Assembly (NCBI GenBank): GCA_914767885.1
Contig: CAJZBQ010000002.1
Location: 682,001 to 746,000, forward strand
DNA: 64,000 nt
Reading direction: 5' to 3'
From: Blepharisma stoltei
Lineage: Eukaryota; Ciliophora; Heterotrichea; Heterotrichida; Blepharismidae
Below are positions 22,016 to 33,956 of the stretch, piece by piece. Numbering within the stretch: position 1 is the first letter of the stretch; every line of letters begins with the position of its first letter. The position numbers and the translations under genes are program-made. Below the pieces are notes generated by a model, which saw only the letters and a program-made list of their open reading frames with translations, did no database searches and had not been told where the DNA came from.

Positions 22016-23498
22016 ATGCAAAAAAATGGGTCAACGTAATTTTCACATAGTTTAATAATCAAATCGCTCACCTGGGCTCGTGATTCCCATGCCTTATTTG
22101 ATTATGAAGCTCGTGAAGTCTCCAAAGCAACTCTAAAAACAGGCCACGACAGCTATTTATTCAGAACTGGTGAAAATGTGATGATTTCTTACGATCCTTC
22201 TGATCTCTCCAATCCGGGATCTAGATATCTATGCAAAATTCAAATAATTGATGGTAAATTCTATTTTAGGGTTTTTCACAGTTGCTGTGGTTGATTCAAT
22301 AGACGGAAATGCACTTACCCGAAATGAATTTGAAAAAATTTGGCTTTGCGTTCGCAGTCTTCAGCCAAGCGGAGGAATTAAAGGTTACAAATTGTGCGAA
22401 GGTGACGTTATCAGACTTGGAAGAGTAAAATACCGTGTTAAAGAGCTTAAAGGTGGCACAGGGTCTAAAAAAGGACCCCAATTCAGCTTAAGTGATGCGC
22501 TTTTAGGGCTCAATGTAGAAGAAAATTCTGAAGAATCTGACGGAATCGCTTACAAACTCCCTTGCAGAGTATGCTTAAGCGAAGTCTATACACCAAACAA
22601 CCCATTAATATCGCCTTGCAAGTGCGATGGAACTATGAAATATATTCATTTGAAATGCTTACAACAGTGCTTGCGCTCTAAATTAGCAACAAAATCTAGT
22701 GACCACATCATTTCACTATCATGGAAAAAATTATGCTGCGAGCTCTGTATGAAGCCTTATCCTTATAAGCTTGCAGTTGGAAAAGAAATTGTGGAATTAA
22801 TTGAAATTCCGAAGCCGCCAAATCAGTATGTAATTTTGGAATCATTAAAAAAAGACAAAAATTCAAGTAAAGGCTTACATGTTGTAAGCTTATATAATAA
22901 CAATTCTATAAAGATAGGAAGAGCCCATGATTGTGATTTGAGGATTTCTGATATATCAGCATCAAGGCTTCATGCAATTTTGAAATATCATGATAGAGGA
23001 TTTTACATAGAAGACCAAGGCAGCAAATTCGGCACATTAATTCAAGTAAAAAGACCAATTGCATTAGAAACTAATGACTTATTATCAATACAATGTGGGA
23101 GATCTATGCTAACTTTTACTACTAAAAAGCCATGAAATCTTATCCCAGCCTGCTTCCGGTCAAGCGCATCACCATTTGAGTTATTCAATTCTCCTATTTC
23201 TCCGGGAAAAATCCCTTTATTGCCTATAAATACAGGGATTCCTCTCAGTATAAACGATCCTCAAGATTTATTATCAATTGCAGGAGCCAGACCAGTCAGA
23301 CCTGAGCAATATAAAGAGCACAATAATTTATTATTCCAACATTATCAGCTAGGACTTAACAGCTCTTGTGAAGACGAGCAGGGCGATGAACAATCAATTG
23401 AGGAAGTAGAAATCGCTGAACTGCCTGATGATTTGCTTGATATCCCAATGAACCCTTCATGCGCTGCAGGCGATAAGTTGAATAAGTCATTTTCATAA
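22016..23498 (+). CDS. FHA / RING-CH domain protein (probable E3 ubiquitin ligase), 483 aa
   Basis: Starts MQKNGST, with two introns (15 and 16 nt). The N-terminal ~190 residues include an FHA-like beta domain (LCEGDVIRLGRVKYRVKEL). A RINGv/RING-CH finger follows (CRVCLSEVY ... SPCKCDGTMKYIHLKCLQQC ... CCELCMKPY, the C4HC3 spacing of MARCH-type ligases). A second FHA domain follows with GRAHDCDLRISDISASRLHA and DQGSKFGT, the phosphothreonine-binding loop pattern. A TGA at 23133-23135 reads as Trp (KKPWNLIPA). The acidic tail ends NKSFS. The architecture suggests phospho-dependent ubiquitination; no membrane helices are seen, unlike typical MARCH proteins. Confidence 0.9.
22036..22050 (+). other. 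15-nt spliceosomal intron
   Basis: GTAATTTTCACATAG. Removing it connects the start codon at 22016 to the long frame (MQKNGSTLIIKSLTWARDS). Confidence 0.85.
22254..22269 (+). other. 16-nt spliceosomal intron
   Basis: GTAAATTCTATTTTAG. The frames on each side differ by one base, so 16 nt must be removed; this joins CKIQIID to GFFTVAVVDS. Confidence 0.85.
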
Positions 23499-23566
23499 TA
23501 TAATAATTTATAAATAAATAGTTATCTCAGATTTTGATTATGCAAGTTATTTAATTAGTCAAGGCT

Positions 23567-25207
23567 TTAACTAAATTCAAAAATAATTGGTTGCGCATGA
23601 GGGAAATTTATTTCCTCTTTTTCTGAATTTCCAAAATATTCACCTCATATCACCATTGCTAAATGGCTAATTTTTGTGTTTTCTGCATATTGTAGAGCCT
23701 CCAAATCTTGTAGGCAGTCAGTATCTCCAAAATATTGTGCAACTTGATTTTTTCCTTCTTGAGATGTTTCTGATTCTTCTCTACCGGCTTGTAGAAGCAG
23801 TGCTGAAATGTCAAGAATTTTTAACAAAAAATTTGGGCTATTATTTTCATCCAAAGCTTCAGGAATTTCCAAAAATATTCCGAGCTTGATTAAGCTTAAT
23901 TTTTGGTTATTATTAGCTGATCTCAGCATTTCTCTCACCATCTTAGCTGCTTCGTTTTTCACTTCATGCGATTTATCATTTAACCCTCTAATTGTTTCAT
24001 AAGCAATTTGGTGGCATAAAAATCTATCAATTTGTTTTTCCATTTGTCCACGGAAGCCAGAAACAACATTCCTTAAGGTTCTATATAAGTAATATTTTAT
24101 CTTACAGTTCTGACTTTCAAATAAAGGTAAAAACTCATCCAAAATATTTAAGTCAAGCAAATCTTGCACCATATCAATGCTTATAGCCAGGAAATTACTA
24201 ATAATTTTGATAGCATATATTACTGATTTTTCTGATGAGCTTTTTAAGGTTTTTACTATAAATTCAACGAGATTGTAGTTATTATCTAAAATAATCTCAA
24301 TTCCGTCAATTCCTATGATGCTTATTTGGTAAATTGTGCAAATACAATCCTCTCTAACTGTATTATCTTCATATTTTTTATTTCTATTTACCCACTCGAG
24401 GATTTTTTTTAAATCTTCTAAATCGCATGAAGCGGCACAAAAAGCCAAGTTAAAGCCTAAATACGCAATTGATTTCATAAACTCTAAATTAATTTCAGAT
24501 ACTCCTTGAAGGCAGTTTGAAACTGTATCAATAACTCTAGCTTTAAGGATATCGGAGATATTCTTTTCTTCAGATGCTATTATCGCTATAGCGTTTATAG
24601 ATTCAGTAGAGTTTGATAAACTGTTTGGGCTGATTTTTCTGAGTAAGGAAGGAAGATCTTGAAGTGTGAAGTTTTGATCTTCGGCACTTTTTGCTGAAGC
24701 GGCACCTGCAATGCTTCTCTTTTTCTTACTCCCCCCCTCCGTGAGTGAACAAAAATTTTGTTCACTCACGGAGGGGGTTATTTTTTTTTTTTAAAAATTT
24801 ATATAGAAATTTTTGTTTCTCGAAATTTAAAAAAATCTTAATTCGCAAAAATTGAAAAGTAAATATATTAATTTAATTTATAAAATTTATATTTTAAAAG
24901 CAATTCGTTTAAAATTAAACAGATTTAGCTCTAGATTTCATTATGCAATTATCACTTATATATCAAAAATTTTTTCTATTAAAAATTTTTGTTCACTCAC
25001 GAAGGGTGGTTTTTTGGGTAAAAATAGGGATTTTTCTAATGGTTTTGTTCACTCACGGAGGGGGGAGTTAGCGTTTTCAAGTCTTCGAGACTTTCTAAGC
25101 TCGATCCCATAGTTTTCAAACCTTTGCTTTGTTTCTCCGAAAAAATCAACTTGCTGAAAGCAAGATTGGCGATCCTTAAATCTGTCTATTCTATCTATTA
25201 ATTCCAT
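23567..25207 (-). CDS. Importin-alpha-like karyopherin, 432 aa
   Basis: Nuclear import adaptor. The N-terminus has a basic IBB-like segment (ELRKSRRLENAKKKRS), and armadillo-repeat helices follow (SINAIAIIASEE, AIYAIKIISNFLA, LNDKSHEVKNEAAKMVREML). The frame is cut by a 342-bp MITE exactly within the IBB segment (after ENA); excision leaving one TTA gives ENAKKK. A TGA near 23645 reads as Trp and the protein ends PIIFEFS. It is shorter and more divergent than canonical importin-alpha (~530 aa), so a specialised paralogue is likely. Converges with the FHA/RING gene. Confidence 0.8.
24729..25070 (-). mobile_element. CTCCGTGAG-family MITE / IES (342 bp) in importin-alpha
   Basis: TTA at 24726-24728 and 25068-25070. 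Hairpin on the left, two spaced motif copies on the right, AT-rich core. Excision restores the importin IBB region. Confidence 0.9.
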
Positions 25208-25374
25208 TCTCGCTAATTATTTTTATTTGATATTAAGATACACATTTTTAAATAACCGAATTTTATAGCGAAGCTCGCTGATAAATACTATATGCTAACC
25301 AAGTTAAAATTAATTTAATCTTTCGAAAAAAATCATTTCTAACGATTTCTAATTATTTTTGTACAAATTTCAAC

Positions 25375-26388
25375 ATGTCCCAAATCTCAAACCAAGAAGT
25401 GGCTTTAGCTCTTAGCAAGCTTAGCTCCCTGCTCGTTAAAGAAGGTGTAGTACGTCACAAACATGAAGAAGAAGCCTTAATGGTAGCTATGGAAAGTGTT
25501 GCTCACAAGTTAGCCATAACTGAGTCTCCAAAATCCCAGCCTTTAGCTTCAACACAATCCAAAGCAATTTCTTCCAAAGAATTTGTACAAAATACATTTT
25601 CAAGGATGAATGCAAAATATACACAATCACAAAATAAACTAGAAGAGCAAAGACACACAAAATATATCGAAGAAATTTCATGTCTCCAAGATAGGCCCAA
25701 TATAAATCCCTTATCAAAGAAACTTGTATGATCTATTTAGTACTATTCTAGAAGTCCACCGATATATGATCGGGTTGAAGATGTGATTTCACAGAAAAAA
25801 GAATACATGCAACAGCTGCAAGAAGACGCAGGTAAAAAGAAAAAAGCAATTGAAGATAGAGAATGCACTTTTCAGCCTGAGAAAAAGCATCGGTCCCGAA
25901 GGTCTTCAAGAGAATTTACAGAGCAATGCTATTCATGAAATAAAAGGCGTGAAGAAGAATTAGAAAAAGAGCACAAACTAGCTGAAGATTTAAAAGTTGC
26001 CGAAGTAAAACAAAAACCGACATTAAATCCGAAATCCCAAAAACTAGCAGAACAAAGGGCAAAAACGCCAATTCTGGAAAGGCTACAGGAAAGAGGAAGA
26101 ACTGAGAAGCCCCCACAACCTACATTTAGGCCAGCCATTAATGAGAGATCAGCTGGTTTAAAATTAGGAAATGTCACTGAAAGACTTTATGGGTCTCGCC
26201 ACTCTTCTGTGACTGATGAATCCCCTAGACGGAACTCAGGATCTCCTAAAAAAAGTATTGAAAAAGTTTCATTCAGTTTAGGAAATTCGTATAAAATCAA
26301 CGTCAACAAAGGTGCATCCACTGATAGAGAAGTCAATGAAATCAGATATACTGCAGGGCTTGAATTTTTGATGAGGACTATTAGATAG
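25375..26388 (+). CDS. Basic repeat protein with TLNPKSQKLA-type motifs, 332 aa
   Basis: Not a named family. After removal of a 15-nt intron the frame runs from SQISNQEVALALSKLSSLL to GLEFLMRTIR and TAG. Several short repeats have the pattern T(F/L)xPx(S/I)xxLA(E/A) (PNINPLSKKL, TLNPKSQKLAEQR, TFRPAINERSAG), which I associate with microtubule- or axoneme-linked proteins of protists; that link is inference. TGA at 25936-25938 reads as Trp. Divergent from importin-alpha. Confidence 0.75.
25726..25740 (+). other. 15-nt spliceosomal intron
   Basis: GTATGATCTATTTAG; contains in-frame TAG; removal joins NPLSKKL to YYSRSPPIYDRV. Confidence 0.85.
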
Positions 26389-26478
26389 TGTATAATTAAA
26401 ATCATATATATTTAATAATTCTACACAATGCAATATATTTTATATGTAAGCTTTATACAAAATTCTAAATAAAGATAT

Positions 26479-28942
26479 TTAAACTCTATGAACAGCTCCA
26501 TCAGTTTTCCATAATCTCAAGCCTTCAATTGAAGCCATTAAACAAGGGTATTTATGTGAATTTAGCTCAACAGCTAGAGAATGTAGCTGTTTAAACCCGC
26601 ACTCACTACACATTTCAGCCAACACTACTTCTAGCCAAGGAGGTAAAGTTTTCATGTCTACTTCATATTCATTGGCATTTAGCTGTTTTAACACTTCTAT
26701 TATACATATGAGCACTGCTTTAGGATTTCCTGAGCGGATATAAATTTTCATTAGTCTATATCATCCAAAAATGGAAAATCCTGAGTCCACTGCATATCTA
26801 TAAGCCCTTTCTGCTAATTTTGGCCTTCTTAATCTTTCTGCCAATGCTCCTCTTCTGACCCAAATTTCGCCTCCATAAGGCACTTTTGTTTCTAACTCCC
26901 CCCCTCCGTGAGTGAACAAAACTATTAGAAAAATCCCTATTTTTTGCCAAAAAAACCCACCCCTCCGTGAGTGAACAAAAATTTTTTAATAGAAAAATTT
27001 TTTATGGAAAAAAAATTTGATAAATGATAATTAGTATAATGAAATCTAGAGCTAATTCTGTTTAATTTTAAACGAATTGCTTTTTAAAACATAAATTTTA
27101 TAAATTAAATTAATATTTGCTTTCCAATTTTTGCGAATTAGATTTTTTAAATTTCGAAAAAAAAATATTTTTTATAAAATTTATATATAAATTTTTTAAA
27201 AAACAATAAATTAAACCCCCTCCGTGAGTGAACAAAAAATTTTTTTTGTTCACTCACGGAGGGGGGTGGAGTAAATATATTTTACTTTTATTCGCATCTT
27301 GTTGTATATCAATTTCAGTAGCTTGTTTCTGCCACTCATACACAGTTTTTAAATCTGCAATCAAGCATTTAAAAAGTCCATCTAGATTTTTCGATAAATT
27401 TCTGAATGAAGGATGCATTAAATGGCTTAGACGATGATCTGTAGGTGTTGAGAAAAAGTAATCCCTTGGCGTTATATCAGGTGTTGGCTCTCTTACTTCT
27501 TCAATATCCTGTCCTTGAGAATCTACAGCAATAGATTCAGAGTTATAAAAGGAAAAATGTTTTTTTATTGTGGATTGGTTGACGCTTTCATTCATACTGA
27601 ATTCTTGGCTCATTTCTAGTCTAATTTCTTCTTCGTTAATCGCCTCTTCTTGGTTCTGGATGAACAGTCTATTCTTTAATTTTTGTAAGTTTTCTCATTC
27701 CATAGACTTTTCAAGGTTCACAATGATTTTGTACATCTTTTTGCCACAGTGGTTTAATTTAGTAGAAGGCAAGAAACACAATGTTTTAAGGATTTCTTGA
27801 TCACTTTTAGATCTTGATTTTTCTTGGAAAGGTCGGTAATCATATTGTGTAGGCTTCATTCATATATTTCCTGCAAAGCTTATAGGGATTTTGTTAGGTA
27901 TATCAATATCTTCTTCTCTGAAGATATATTTTGTATCATCAATCATAGATTCATAGGCAGGAAAGCAATTTAATGCCAGCAAAACGTTTGCATATTTTTT
28001 TTCTTTTAAGTAGCATCATGCCAATAATTCCCAAAAACAAAAAGTTTCTAAATTCAGCTCGATCAAATACTGGCAAATCCTTCTAGCTTGCAAAAAATCA
28101 TTTTGCCGATAAAATGCTAAAGCTTGTGTATAATATAAAGAAAATGAGTAAGGTGAAATAGTCAATTGCATAGCTGTAGAATCAATAGCTTCTTGACTAT
28201 TCCCTAATAGTATATTAGCTTTTCCAAGATAATTCAGCATAAGTGGGTCAACAGTTGACAGTTTTTTGAAAATTGCTGTATGGGTTAGAAACCTTTTTCG
28301 CTTTAACAGAAATTTGCTGGTCATAGCAAATAAGAGGTTCTCACCATATTGAGCTTTGTCATTCAAATCTCCTAATACAAATCCTAGTCTATCTCAAAAG
28401 GTTGCAGCTGCATCAATGAACTCCTGCATTTGAGAAGGCTGAGATGGACCTTCCAACAGCCTTGCTCCTAAAATAGGCTCAGCATAAAAATATCTTAGCG
28501 TTGAACTAACGTAACTGCCTTGCCAATGAATATTCCCAGCTTGTATTCTATTGCTGCTCCCGTTGACTAGATAATGCTTATACTCATAATTCTGATTAAT
28601 TTCTATTCTGAAGTCAAATTTTGAAAATAAATCAAAAATACAAAAATAAGCTACCACAACCTTCCCTTTATTTTTATGCTTAGATAGCATATAACTTTTT
28701 AAGTATTCAATGGCGCCAATAGGTGAGCTCAAATTCAATCCATATATAAAGTGAAAGTAGCCTCTATTCATAGGTCTTGATAAAAACTTTTTAAGCCCAG
28801 TTTGCTTTATTTCCCATACAACATAAAACAAATCTGGCGGGCCTAATCCTCTGGCTTCTTTTAAATTTCCATTCCTCAAATCCAAAAAGTTTCCCACCCC
28901 TGGTGAGTCGTTGATTTCTACTATATTTGTGCCAGATTCCAT
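26479..28942 (-). CDS. ChAPs family (Chs5p-Arf1p-binding / Bud7-Bch1-like) protein, 694 aa
   Basis: Exomer-type cargo adaptor family, in yeast acting with Arf1 at the trans-Golgi. Evidence: the C-terminal region has VPYGGEIWVRRGALAERLRR, KLAERAYRYAVDSGFSIFGW and LPPWLEVVLAEMCSECG, which match my recollection of the family, and the central TPR helices (LYYTQALAFYRQNDFLQARR ... FCFWELLAW) fit. Three or more TGA codons read as Trp. A 379-bp MITE at 26896-27274 is removed between KSKIYL and ETKVPYGG. Length is close to yeast Bud7. Divergent from the 29047 gene. Confidence 0.75.
26896..27274 (+). mobile_element. CTCCGTGAG-family MITE / IES (379 bp) in the ChAPs gene
   Basis: TAA at 26893-26895 and 27272-27274. 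Full four-site layout: two spaced motifs left, hairpin right. Excision restores KSKIYLETKVPYGG. Confidence 0.9.
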
Positions 28943-29046
28943 TTATCCCTTAAATTTATTCATATTTATACTATTTTTTCTATTTTTCCACAAAAAAATT
29001 TATTTCTTCCCACCATCACAATTCATCCTTATCAGCATAGACATTT

Positions 29047-29907
29047 ATGCTTCGAGTTCTCATAAGACATCATCGAGTCGTCAAGCCACGCAGAGAACCC
29101 ACAGTTTTTGACTTAGAATTTCACAAATGGAAGGAAGACATGAAGCAATGTATAGATAAATATCGCAGAGAATTTTGGGAAATACAAACTCAAGTAGAAA
29201 ATGAGTGGATTGAACATTTTAATGAAAGATGGACCATCAAAAGAATAAAGCAAGACATTCACTGGAGAGAAAGTGTGATAAAAATATCAAAAAATACAAA
29301 GAAACTGCTGGATTACAGGGCAGAGAAGGAAAGGCAAAGACAATCTCACCAAAAGATGCTGGATGAAATTGAAGCCAATGAAAATGCAAGAAAGTCATTG
29401 TACATCAGTGCTTTGAATTATGAAAGCCAGTTTTGGATCACTAAGGAGAATATGGATGAAAGGATTAGAGAGCAGCTCATTGTGCCTCATAATCTTGATT
29501 TTACCGAGTATTACACTCGACTGAGATACCACAGCCTTCAAATGGATGACGGAATAAGTGCATCCAAGTTTGACAACTTCAATAACCGTGAAGAAACTTT
29601 CAAAAGAAACCAACTTTTGCATCCTTTTTACGTCGAGCTTAAAAGCTGCATTAAGCACTTAACATACACTCCAGAGCATCAGCTTCAACAAGACTACGAA
29701 GGCATGAAATCCCGCTTATACACTCAGCCAGAAAAGATTAAACTATTACGTGAAAAGTATATACAAATTGTCAAAGCTTCTCGAGCTCTCGATCAAATGG
29801 ATGACATTTTCTTAATCAGGACCCACAAACAATTAGGATTATTAAAAAAAATGCTTGGGTTTTGGGATCAATATATTTCCATAGTATCCTTTATAAATTC
29901 ATTTTAA
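29047..29907 (+). CDS. Possible mitochondrial ribosomal protein mS26-like, 286 aa
   Basis: The basic N-terminus (LRVLIRHHRVVKPRREP) could be a mitochondrial presequence. It is followed by a long charged helix (RAEKERQRQSHQKMLDEIEA) and then SQFWITKENMDERIREQL, which resembles the NFITRENLEARVEAAL segment of mS26. The C-terminal half is helical and unrecognised. The assignment rests on this one segment plus layout, so treat it as a hypothesis. Single frame. Confidence 0.5.
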   Translation: MLRVLIRHHRVVKPRREPTVFDLEFHKWKEDMKQCIDKYRREFWEIQTQVENEWIEHFNERWTIKRIKQDIHWRESVIKISKNTKKLLDYRAEKERQRQSHQKMLDEIEANENARKSLYISALNYESQFWITKENMDERIREQLIVPHNLDFTEYYTRLRYHSLQMDDGISASKFDNFNNREETFKRNQLLHPFYVELKSCIKHLTYTPEHQLQQDYEGMKSRLYTQPEKIKLLREKYIQIVKASRALDQMDDIFLIRTHKQLGLLKKMLGFWDQYISIVSFINSF

Positions 29908-29974
29908 AACAAAATTATTATAATTTATTAAGGAATAATTAAGTCAAAAGAGAATAAAATTAGACGAAATTCAA

Positions 29975-30370
29975 ATGATGTCTTATGTGGCAAGCTTAGA
30001 TGGCAGCAACCAAGAGATTGAAGAAAAAGTGTTTGAAGAAGAGATAAACGATTTCGAAGAAGATATGAAGCCGCCAAATCCTGAAAGTTCTGATTACTTT
30101 GAAGCACAAAATACGCCAAAGGAACAAATTTTGGAAATCATGCAAGCAAAAGAAGAATTGAAAAAGCCTGAATGGCAAATGGATGAACTGATTGAGGGAG
30201 ATCAAAAAGGAACTGATATTGATATGTATGGGGAAGAAGCATCATTTAAAAATGTAGAACCAAATGAATCAAAACAAACTTTAGATCAGCTGCTTACTCC
30301 CCTATCCATGATAGAACGATTTTTATATGTTAAAGGTCAAGCATCCAACCAAATTCCTACTTTACCTTAA
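29975..30370 (+). CDS. Small acidic hypothetical protein, 131 aa
   Basis: Starts MMSYVASLDGSNQEIEEKV, rich in Glu and Asp, ends NQIPTLP at TAA. Lies 67 bp after the preceding gene on the same strand. No recognised domain. An exon of the upstream gene is possible but no intron supports it. Confidence 0.5.
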   Translation: MMSYVASLDGSNQEIEEKVFEEEINDFEEDMKPPNPESSDYFEAQNTPKEQILEIMQAKEELKKPEWQMDELIEGDQKGTDIDMYGEEASFKNVEPNESKQTLDQLLTPLSMIERFLYVKGQASNQIPTLP

Positions 30371-30777
30371 ATCTATACGTAATTAAAATGAATAAAAAAA
30401 ATATACTGATAGCCATCATTCTATTTTATAAATAAAAATATGTTACAGTACCCCCAATAGATATGCTTTTATTTATTATAATTCCCTGGCTAAATTTCTT
30501 ATAGACATTATACGTGCCATTTTCATATGAAATTTCAAATTATGAATTTGCCGCACTAAATCTGCGTTTTGAAAAGCATATTTGATTTTCATATACCAAA
30601 TTCAAAATGACATGCATATTCATGATAAGAAATTATTGCAACAAAATATAATTTTATTTTCTATTTCTTCGACTATCTCATAATATTTAAATGTAATAAA
30701 CTTAATATAAAATTAAGATGATAAAGCATTTGTTTATAATTTAAATAAAAATTTTCATTCCAACCTTAATCGGCTCG
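30371..30777. other. Intergenic region, 407 bp
   Basis: AT-rich; contains an imperfect repeat of TTTCATATGAAATT-like palindromes near 30520-30590. No gene seen. Confidence 0.35.
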
Positions 30778-31125
30778 ATGAAGGATGGGATAGTTAGAGA
30801 ACTTAATCAAGAAATGAGCGCTAATGAGCTATTTAATATGGGACAAGAAATACCTGACTTAAAAACATATCAAGAGCACGATGAGCTTGCTATTAAAGCA
30901 AATCAGCCAATTGCTCCAAAAATCTTCAATCCTTCTATATCTTTGTTAGGACTTCATGAAAGAATTTCCAAAATAAATGAATATAAACTAGATCTTCAAG
31001 GAAGATGGAGGAAATCAGAATGTCTGGGCTTGATTGAAAGTATTAACAATACTCACATACAAGAACCTCACATGCTGTTGAAGGTATTTAGCCATCTTCA
31101 ATATGATCCTCCTAAATTTGACTAA
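30778..31125 (+). CDS. Hypothetical protein, 115 aa
   Basis: MKDGIVRELNQEMSANELF to YDPPKFD and TAA. Helical, mixed charge, no recognised domain. The next gene on the same strand starts 29 bp later. Confidence 0.5.
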   Translation: MKDGIVRELNQEMSANELFNMGQEIPDLKTYQEHDELAIKANQPIAPKIFNPSISLLGLHERISKINEYKLDLQGRWRKSECLGLIESINNTHIQEPHMLLKVFSHLQYDPPKFD

Positions 31126-31154
31126 GCTAATAGAGTTAGATTAACGAAATAAAA

Positions 31155-31961
31155 ATGGAATTGAAGAAACCCCAAAAATCAGTTAAGCAGCTTAGAAGTA
31201 TTAGCCATGCCGTGACCACAGTTCAATTATTACGAATTATTAACCCATCAGCAGACTCCACAATAGATCTAAGTAGCATGGTAATTTTTATACAGAAGCA
31301 AATTATTGATCGTATCCCAAGTCCAGTGAAAAATCGAGTTAAAGAAATTTTCCAGAATTTCGTTTTCAAAAATCATTCGTTCACACTACCTACAGCTGAA
31401 TTCTTAAAATTATATGACAAATCTATATCAAAAAAGCCAAGATTAAAAGAAAATTCCAAAGCTCCTAAAACTGCGTATGAGAAATCCAATATTTCCTTTA
31501 TTGAAAGTAATAGAAATTTATCAGAAAACCTCAATATTAGTAAAAGGGTCAGAAATTTGTCACATGAAAGAGAGTTTATTCGATATGGAACTGATTTTCA
31601 AGAAATTATACAGCAAAGTCCAGAAGTTAAAAGAAGTGTTTCTCAAGGCCGAAAAATCTTAAAAAAACCGATTAAAGAGACCCCGAAAAAGTCACCCAAA
31701 ATTGTAAATGTGTCTTATTCTGATCTTCATAAGAAAAAAGCTTTGACTATCTGCAACACTCCTGAGCCTAAATCGAGAAAAATATCCTATTTAACTCAGT
31801 CATATGATCATAATATAAATAATGACGAAGGAAAATCTTTTATTTTGGATATTACTCAAAGCTCAGGTGTTTTTAAAACGCTTTATACGAATATACAAGA
31901 ATTGATTGAGATCAGAAAAGCTCATCTGAGCTTGAGTAAGCCAAAAAATAACGAAAATTAA
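31155..31961 (+). CDS. Basic hypothetical protein, 268 aa
   Basis: The N-terminal ~85 residues look folded (TVQLLRIINPSADSTIDLSS, SPVKNRVKEIFQNFVFKN). The rest is Lys/Ser-rich and probably disordered (KKPIKETPKKSPKIVN), with a helical end (NIQELIEIRKAHLSLS). No family recognised. Confidence 0.6.
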   Translation: MELKKPQKSVKQLRSISHAVTTVQLLRIINPSADSTIDLSSMVIFIQKQIIDRIPSPVKNRVKEIFQNFVFKNHSFTLPTAEFLKLYDKSISKKPRLKENSKAPKTAYEKSNISFIESNRNLSENLNISKRVRNLSHEREFIRYGTDFQEIIQQSPEVKRSVSQGRKILKKPIKETPKKSPKIVNVSYSDLHKKKALTICNTPEPKSRKISYLTQSYDHNINNDEGKSFILDITQSSGVFKTLYTNIQELIEIRKAHLSLSKPKNNEN

Positions 31962-32255
31962 TAAGTGTATATTTATATTGCGGAAACTTTAATAAGGATA
32001 AGGTATTTCAAATAAAAAATTTTAAAAATGAACTTGCTCCCTCAATGAGGAAGTTTTTTTGCTTGATATTAAATGAGTACTATTCTTTTTTAAAATATTT
32101 TATTAAAATTATACATAAAAATAATTTCAGGCATATTAAATTCCCAATTTGCGAATATTTGAAATGAATCTAATTTAATTTCTATATTATGCTTAAGCAC
32201 TAACAAATTCAATAAAATTAGCTAAAAATCTAACCGTTTTCTGAGGTTTGGTTAA

Positions 32256-33352
32256 AGCGGGAAGTTAGAAAATGCAAAAAGTTTAAAGCTTCCGAAAGTA
32301 AGAATTATTCAGGGTGATGAAATTATTAAAAAATTAAGCCAAGACAGAACTGACTCCCCCCCCTTTAAATTGGAACTAAAAATTTTGTTCCAATTTAAAG
32401 GGGGGTTAATTTTTTTTTTTAAAAAACAATATTAATATAAAATTTTTTTATAAAAAATATAAAAATTTCAAAAACTTATCGAATTAGATCAAATAATTTT
32501 GTTTATAATAAAATGCTATTTACTCTTTATCCTTTAAAAAAAAGCAAGATATAACTAAATTTTCATTATTAGTTAATACGCCACTATTAATTGGTATCAA
32601 AATTATTTACACAAAAATTTTTATTTTTTTATTGATAAAAAAAATTAAAAAAAAAAAATATTTAAAAAATTTATCGATCAAAGTGCTAATTTTGTTTAAA
32701 TAAGATGTATTTATACTCTATTCTTTAAAATAAAGCAAGAATTAAGTAAATTTTGAATTTTTTATAAAGAATTCCTATTGAATTTATATTAAAACTATCC
32801 AAATAAAAAATATCATTTTTATCGAAAAAAACAAAAATTTTTTTGAAAATTTTTAAAAAAAAAAATTAATTTTTTTTTAAAATTTACCAATTAAGGATAA
32901 TAAATTTATTTAAATAAGATGCTCTTTATACTTTTTTCTTTAAAAAAGAGCAAGGTATAAATAAATTTTTTAATTTTAGTTAAGAAGAAACAATTAACTT
33001 ATATCAAAACTTTTTAGATAAAAATTATATATAATTTTTTATTATAAAATTAAATTTTGTTCCAATTTAAAGGGGGGTTAATTTACCAAAAAAGTGGAAA
33101 TTTTACCGATATTTTGTTTCCAATTTAAAGGGGAGGGGGAGTGAGAGGATCAAATCAAGAAAAAATTCAATGAATAAAAGCATGGACCAAGACTCCACAA
33201 ACTTTCCAAGTGTTTCTAATGGAGGCGATATTAGTGGAGTAAGGAATGAAGAACCTCCAAAAAACCCCAAAAAAGATAAAACTCGATCATATGGCAAGTG
33301 ATTTTTGTTTAGCCTATGCAAATGGAGCTGCATAGATGGAATTGGATCATAA
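32256..33352 (+). CDS. Hypothetical protein (3' part), interrupted by a 791-bp element
   Basis: An open frame running ENAKSLKLPKVRIIQGDEII then KKLSQDRTERIKSRKNS across the excised element, then through a TGA (GKWFLFSLCKWSCIDGIGS) to TAA. No start codon is visible before the upstream TAA at 32253, so the 5' end is missing (unseen intron or IES) or starts elsewhere. Frame continuity across a precise TGA-flanked excision is the main support. Confidence 0.5.
32354..33144 (-). mobile_element. TTTAAATTGGAAC-family element (791 bp), TGA-flanked
   Basis: TGA at 32351-32353 and 33142-33144. Same hairpin (left) and two spaced motifs (right) as 8476-9265, with an alignable AT-rich core and almost equal length. 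No TA at the boundaries. Confidence 0.85.
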
Positions 33353-33956
33353 TGAAAATTAAAAGAAGTTAATTTCGAGAAAGTCAAATAAGAACTTGCT
33401 TGCTTTTACTATAGAATATAAATTAAAAATATTTAAACAATTTTTATTATTCTGAAGAAGAAAAGATTTTATTTCATAAATCATAATAATTTAAACTAAA
33501 TTTCCATATAAAAATGATCAAAATATTGGGTTACAATGATTCCAATTCAAACTTAAAAAGTTGTATTTGCAGTGATAAAAAAATATTAAATCTTTTTATA
33601 AATTAATCATTATCCCACATATAGCGTCTGCACCGCTATAGATTGCCTTGTACAGGGTTCTCCACACCAACTTGGAGCTCTGACGAGCCACCTAAAGGTG
33701 ACAAGTCAACTCCAAGTTGGCAAATCCTTGCAAAAGGGCACGCTTTTGTCAACTTGGAGTTGACTTATCACCTTTAGGTGGCTTGTCAGAGCTCAAAGTT
33801 AGTGTGGAGAACCCTGTGCAAGGCAATCTATAGCGATGCAGACGCTATATCACTTAGAAGTCTTTTTCATCTAAACAACTCTCCTGCTCTAAACAATTTT
33901 TTCCTTATCTAAACTCCATTAACCTTATATCTGCTTTATAATTTAGGCCATATTTG
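33353..33956. other. Intergenic region with a long palindrome
   Basis: AT-rich spacer upstream of the first CDPK; holds the palindromic element at 33620-33849, otherwise featureless. Confidence 0.4.
33620..33849. mobile_element. Palindromic TA-bounded element (~230 bp)
   Basis: Arms of ~100 bp from TATAGCGTCTGCACCGCTAT to the inverted copy ending ATAGCGATGCAGACGCTATA, including AACTTGGAG and CCACCTAAAGGTG units. Intergenic. Confidence 0.8.
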